Part shown: one piece after another, positions 60,066 to 64,000 of the stretch
Numbering within the stretch: the stretch's first letter is position 1
Layout: every line of letters starts with the position of its first letter
Assembly (NCBI GenBank): GCA_037367405.1
Contig: JAZKJV010008266.1
Location: 558,001-622,000, forward strand
Direction: 5' to 3'
Length of the DNA: 64,000 bases
Source of the DNA: Ottelia alismoides
Lineage: Eukaryota; Streptophyta; Magnoliopsida; Alismatales; Hydrocharitaceae
Made by a program: the position numbers and the translations under genes
The notes under the pieces: model-generated
Database searches by the model: none
What the model was told of the DNA's origin: nothing
What the model saw: only the letters and a program-made list of their open reading frames with translations

Positions 60066-61597
60066 ACCGTGCAGATACCACATACATATCAGGAGGCTTA
60101 CAAAGATAGTCAGTGGAGGTTAGCCATGGAGGAGGAGATGGCTGCACTACAGTCAGGTGGTACGTGGAGTCTTGTTTCTGCTCTTGTTGATACATCTGTT
60201 GTGGGATGCAAATGGGTGTTAATCGTGAAACACCGTGTGGATGGAAGTGTGGATCGCTATAAGGCGAGACTTGTGGCATGAGGGTTCACTCAGACATATG
60301 GGGTGGACTATCATGTTACTTTCTCTCCAGATGCCAGACATTCTACTCTACGTATTCTTCTTGTTGTTTCTGTGATACGAGATTGGCCTCTTTATCAGCT
60401 TGATGTGAAGAATGCATTCCTCTATGGTGATCTACAGGAGGAGGTCTACATGCAGCAGCCACCTGGGTTTGCTGCTGAGGGGGAGTGTCAGAAGGTTTGC
60501 AGGCTACACAAGGCAATCTATGACCTCAAGCAGAGTCCAAGAGCATGGTTTGAAAAGCTCTTGGACTTGATAGAGCAGCAGGGGTTTGTGAGATCAACTG
60601 CTGATCACTCCTTGTTCATAAAGAAGACCCAGAGAGGTACTACAATCATTCTTGTTTATGTTGATGACATTATTATTACAGAGGATGATGAACATGGTAT
60701 TCAGGGTACCAAGGACTTCCTAGGTCAGCAATTTGTGACCAAGGACCTTGAACATTTACGTTACTTCCTTGGAATAGAGTTTTCCATGAACCAACGGGGT
60801 CTTGTGATGACCCGATGAAGTATGTTATAGATATTATTTCAGAGACAGACATGACAGATTGTAGACCTGCTACTACTCCACTTGACCCAAGCATGAAGTT
60901 CTATGATGATGATACTGAGGAGGTTGATAAGTGGAGGTATAGAGAGCTTGTTGGCAAGCTACTATATGTAACTATTACCAGACCCGACATATCATTTATC
61001 GTGAGCAAAGTGAGTTAGTTTATGGAGCAGCCCAGACAGGCACATATGGATGCAATCCATATGATTCTGAGATACTTGAAGACTTCACCTGGTCATGGAC
61101 TTCTTTTCAGCAGAGGCACATCTCTCTCAGTGACAGCATGCGCAGATGCAGATTATGTTTGGTGTCCAAAGGATAGAAAGTCTACATCTTGCTTTGTTGT
61201 GTTCATACTGAATTCTCTTGTTTCATGGAAGAGTAAGAAGCATACTGTGGTTGCTAGATCAAGTGTAGAATCGGAATGCAGGGCCATGGTACAGGCTAGT
61301 ACATAGATGATGTGGGTCAGATCCGTTCTTACTAACCTGACTATAGAAGTGCCTCTTCCCATGCACCCTCAATGTGATAATCAAGTTGCTCTCTTCATTG
61401 CAAATAACCCAACCTTTCATGACAGGACGAAGCTCATAGAGATGGATTATCACTACACTCGTGACATGATACAGAAGGGTATTATCACTACTACGCATGT
61501 CAGCTCCGGAGACCAGACAACAGATATTCTTACAAAGACTCTAGCGAGAGGATCTTATCAGAGATGTTGTTCCAAGCTGGGTTTTATTGATATCTAA
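60066..61597 (+). pseudogene. 5'-truncated Copia reverse transcriptase-RNase H
   Basis: Homology begins inside pol, at the start of the RVT_2 domain (WRLAMEEEMAALQSGGTW), and goes on through GCKWV, KARLVA, QLDVKNAFLYGDLQEEVYM, KAIYDLKQSPRAWF (usually YGLKQ) and the catalytic VYVDD at about 60657. RNase H has ADADYVW, RKSTSCFVVF, SSVESECRAM, HPQCDNQVA and DILTKTL. Defects are a TGA at 60279, a shift to another frame near 60800, and TAGs at 61016 and 61304. Gag, protease, integrase and the 5' LTR are missing. It is a different Copia lineage from A/B and H, judged by its divergent motifs. Confidence 0.92.
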
Positions 61598-61616
61598 GCT
61601 ATAGCTTGAGGGGAAA

Positions 61617-61745
61617 TGTTGAGATATTTTACTATTTTTAGTATTATCTTTTGTAATTTTCTATTTTTCTTTTCTTCTTTCTGGATTTTGCCCAAAAGAT
61701 TCTTCTCCTATATAAGGGAACCCTTGGACCTCTCATAATGCATCC
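61617..61745 (+). repeat. 3' LTR start of the truncated Copia element
   Basis: The LTR begins TGTTGAGATATTTTAC directly after a polypurine stretch (TTGAGGGGAAA, 61606-61616) and contains a TATA box TATATAAG at 61709-61716. No second copy is in the window, so the right edge is not known and is set only where the LTR-like character fades. Confidence 0.6.
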
Positions 61746-62070
61746 CAGTATGTCCCCTTAACAATGCTCTAACATCTTCCTCAGAAAACTCTTAGAAGTC
61801 CATAAGACCAACCCTTGTATAAAAAAATTAGCAACCGAATAAATCGGAATTGGCCTTCAAAAAGCATTGACATCCTCCTATTAATTCCAATGATTAGCTT
61901 TTCACTAAAAAAATAAGACTGCGATCTTGGAGTGGATACACAAAAGAGGAAACTACATGAGAACCCCTCATTTCCAAGGCATAAGAAATATGCTTAGAGC
62001 TATCCAGTTCAATAACATTTGCAGCCTTCTTAGAATGGGCATTTTCCGTGCCATCAAGGATGGTTTGAAG
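61746..62070. other. Unassigned sequence
   Basis: I recognise no product here. On the minus strand 62060-61930 reads open (including ILDGTENAHSKKAANVIEL) but has no family I can name and is bounded by stops. Confidence 0.35.
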
Positions 62071-62310
62071 TTGTAGTAGTCGTCACTCTGCAAGCATCAT
62101 GGAGTCCTTCATCGACATCAGCCTCCTCTGTACACAGGGCAGTTGTATCCGTGTGCCTTTCATCATGCTTTGTGCGTTTACACCACTACGGACGAGATCG
62201 ATGGTGACCCTAAGGGCATTTCAAATATGCCTCTCACCCTTGTGGTCAAGAAGAAGGGTGTGCCCGATCTCACCATGGTCGACCCTCCGGTATTATGTGT
62301 GTGCATGTTC
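62071..62310 (+). pseudogene. DRP4: Dynamin-related protein 4 (DRP4) GTPase-domain fragment
   Basis: Two overlapping frames encode pieces of the N-terminal GTPase domain of plant DRP4 (Mx-like dynamins). One is MESFIDISLL...GSCIRVPFIML from 62099, corresponding to the SVLESLAGI and GICTRVPLIM segment. The other is DEIDGDPKGISNMPLTLVVK with KKGVPDLTMVDPP, corresponding to GISNVPLTLVVKK and the G3 box DLPG. A frameshift near 62165-62180 and loss of the stretch between the two show decay. The P-loop is destroyed, the switch I Thr of CTRVP is Ile, and DLPG has become DPPV. After 62290 homology ends in G-rich repeats. Dynamins of this group are membrane-associated GTPases; this copy cannot be active. 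Confidence 0.82.
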
Positions 62311-63559
62311 ATGGGAGTTTCTGAGGAGGGTGGTCGGAGGGGTGGGGGCGATGCGGGGGAGGTGGGTGGAGGTAGGGAGATGCTGGGGATGGGGCTGGAG
62401 TTTAGGTGGAATGGAGAGGGGTGGGGGTGGCACAAGGAAGGTGAGGCGGAGGTCGGGAGATTCTGAGGAAGGGGTTGGGAGGGGTCGGGGCAGCGCCAGC
62501 AAGGAGGGTAGAGGTTGGATGGTGTTGGAGAGGGAAGGTGAGTATTTGTAAATTTGGTAAACTAAAAAGGTAATGTAAAGTTTTTTTTGGGATTTTATCA
62601 CTTGTGCCCCTCCGAGATCTCGCAATTTCAGTTATACCCCTATTTTTTTGGTAATATCAGTTGTGCCCCTCACTTCTTGCTCCGTCATCAGTTTGTGCCC
62701 TTCCGTCAGTTTGACCGTCAAAAAATTAAATTAACCATGGTTTATTCAAAACATAGTAAGATTAAGAGGGGCATATGCGTCCAAATGCCCCAACGCCCTC
62801 CCCTCCCCTTCCTCAAATTCCCCCGCCTCTGGAACCACCTTCCTCCTCCCAAAATGTCCTCTCCTCGACCTCATCCTCCACCCCTTCGAAGGGGGCAGGG
62901 GCTGCGGGTGGGGCGCGGTAATGTACGATGGCGGAGGATGGGCAGCGGAGGCAGGTCTCGGGGTACGGCGGCGCACTGCGGTGGTGGGGGCTCCATGTTG
63001 CTGCTCTTGCGGTGGCTATTGGCGGTCGCGCATGGCTGCGTGGAGGAGCGGATGGAAGGTCAGGTTGTGCGCGGAAGAGGTTGGAGGAGGTCGTGGCCAC
63101 TCTGTTATCGAGACTCCAAGCTGTTGTAGATGGCTATTCGATCTGATCAAGGTGTTGCTCGTAGGTCCTTGACGAATCTGATGATGCTTCTGATAGCAGC
63201 CGGGAGGGCGAGTTGTTGTTCGGTGTTGTGAAAGGAGAGAGGATGTGCGACTGATCTGCAGCTTGAGTTCTTCCAAATGGGTTGCAAGTGGTTGAAGACC
63301 TGCTACTATGCACCTAAAAGATGAGTCCTGCAAGAAGTTCTGATTGATGCTCGATCATGGCTCAGAGGACCAGTTTGATTGAGGGAAGATGAGCGAGAGG
63401 GGAAACGGGTTGCTGCTACTGATGACTATACATGAAAAGAACGAGCAGTAGCTATCTAAGGCCGCATGTGGGGATGAACGCGAATGAAGGTCCACGATTG
63501 TAGAGAAGGATAAAGGACGTCCTAGCAGAGCTCGGTCCTTTGCAAGGGTCCCACGTCCC
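62311..63559. other. G-rich intergenic sequence
   Basis: G-rich low-complexity sequence (62320-62540) is followed by a short block (about 62600-62710) with the phrase TTGTGCCCCT repeated with variation, then GC-rich sequence. Overlapping ORFs on both strands (62587-63129, 62813-63100 and others) have biased composition and no recognisable domain. Confidence 0.5.
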
Positions 63560-63960
63560 ACAGGTGTTCGACGTGAGGGGGCAGGGGCTGCGGGGGGAGC
63601 GGGGGCTGGCGGGGGCAGGGGTTGCGGGGGGCGCGAGTGCAGGGGATGCCGGGGGCGGAGGGGGCAGGGGTTGCGGGGGGCGCGGGGGCCGGCGGGGGCA
63701 GGGGCTGCGGGGGGCGCGAGTGCAGGGGCTGCCGGGGGCGGAGGGGGCAGGGTCTGCGGGGGGCGGGGGCAGGAGCTGCGAGAGGGGCAAGGCGGAAATC
63801 GAGGAGGGGGTGCGGGGGGCGGAGGGGAGATCTGGGGTGGGGGCGTCGGGGCGGGTCGACGGGGCAAGGGGGAGGCGCGGGGAGGAGGTGCAGGGGGTAG
63901 TGCCGGTTCGGGCTGGGCGCGGAGACGGAGGCGAGGCACGTGAGCTGGAGGCTCGGGGGA
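63560..63960 (+). repeat. G-rich minisatellite with an 83-bp period
   Basis: The stretch is built of GGGGGCAGGGGCTGCGGGGGG-like words. A unit starting at 63601 repeats from 63684 with few changes, and a partial third unit follows from about 63763. Runs of four to six G on the plus strand are dense. Long ORFs on both strands (63355-63939 minus, 63622-63943 plus) are Pro- or Gly-rich artefacts. Confidence 0.85.
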
Positions 63961-64000
63961 GGCTGGACGAGAGCTCGAGAAGGAGGAGGGAGGAGCTGTG

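Noticed and set aside
62813..63333. Overlapping ORFs on both strands that might be a GC-rich first exon
   Set aside because: Biased Pro/Arg/Gly composition and no domain or start context stands out. A gene may begin to the right, but nothing in the window supports it.
63355..63943. 194-codon Pro-rich and 92-codon Gly-rich ORFs
   Set aside because: They are low-complexity translations of a G-rich minisatellite, open on both strands.

Overview
This is a gene-poor, repeat-packed stretch of a plant nuclear genome, most likely from an angiosperm with a large genome. The grounds are long stacks of LTR retrotransposons with plant-type primer-binding sites, plus two decayed fragments of plant gene families: a DUF707-family gene and a dynamin-related protein 4 gene. 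The sequence does not allow a species call. No intact host gene is visible. Nearly every open frame longer than 60 codons is either retroelement coding sequence or an accident of LTR composition.

Layout. 1-10527: remains of an LTR-retroelement family with LTRs of about 3.7-3.8 kb, present in both orientations: a plus-strand LTR running off the left edge, a minus-strand ORF fragment, a minus-strand LTR fragment, a minus-strand leader with primer-binding site, and a nearly full minus-strand LTR. 10528-57757 is one nested cluster. Its backbone is a degenerate minus-strand Copia array, here called A and B. A and B share a single LTR at 37436-38466, which suggests a tandem dimer. Three elements interrupt the backbone. 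Element D (10906-24364, plus) lies between the integrase and reverse transcriptase parts of A. Element H (26716-37435, plus), a nearly complete Copia element, lies at the LTR end of A. Element E (43744-57496, minus) lies in the 5' LTR of B. Each insertion has a 5-bp target duplication: CCCCC/CCTCC for D, AGTAT/AGTAC for H, and CGCAC/CGCAC for E.

D and E are the most interesting part. They have the long LTRs and tRNA-Asp-type primer-binding site seen in Athila/Tat-like Ty3 elements, but no reverse transcriptase, RNase H or integrase. Their internal region of about 6.1 kb has a fixed order: leader, a Pro/Tyr/Gln-rich ORF with no recognisable capsid or zinc knuckle, a retropepsin remnant, an acidic tail with SSED-type repeats, an array of stem-loops each ending in a copy of the polypurine tract (AAGTATAGGGGG), then the true polypurine tract and 3' LTR. 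D and E differ strongly elsewhere, yet they share this array and a flanking block. They look like non-autonomous elements with a conserved RNA or DNA structure of unknown role.

Element H encodes gag, protease, integrase, reverse transcriptase and RNase H in the usual Copia order, but carries one frameshift and six in-frame stops, so it is dead.

57758-64000: the right flank holds the exon-intron remains of a DUF707-family pseudogene (58480-59590), a 5'-truncated Copia RT-RNase H with its 3' LTR start (60066-61745), a fragment of a DRP4 GTPase domain (62071-62310), and a very G-rich minisatellite (63560-63960).
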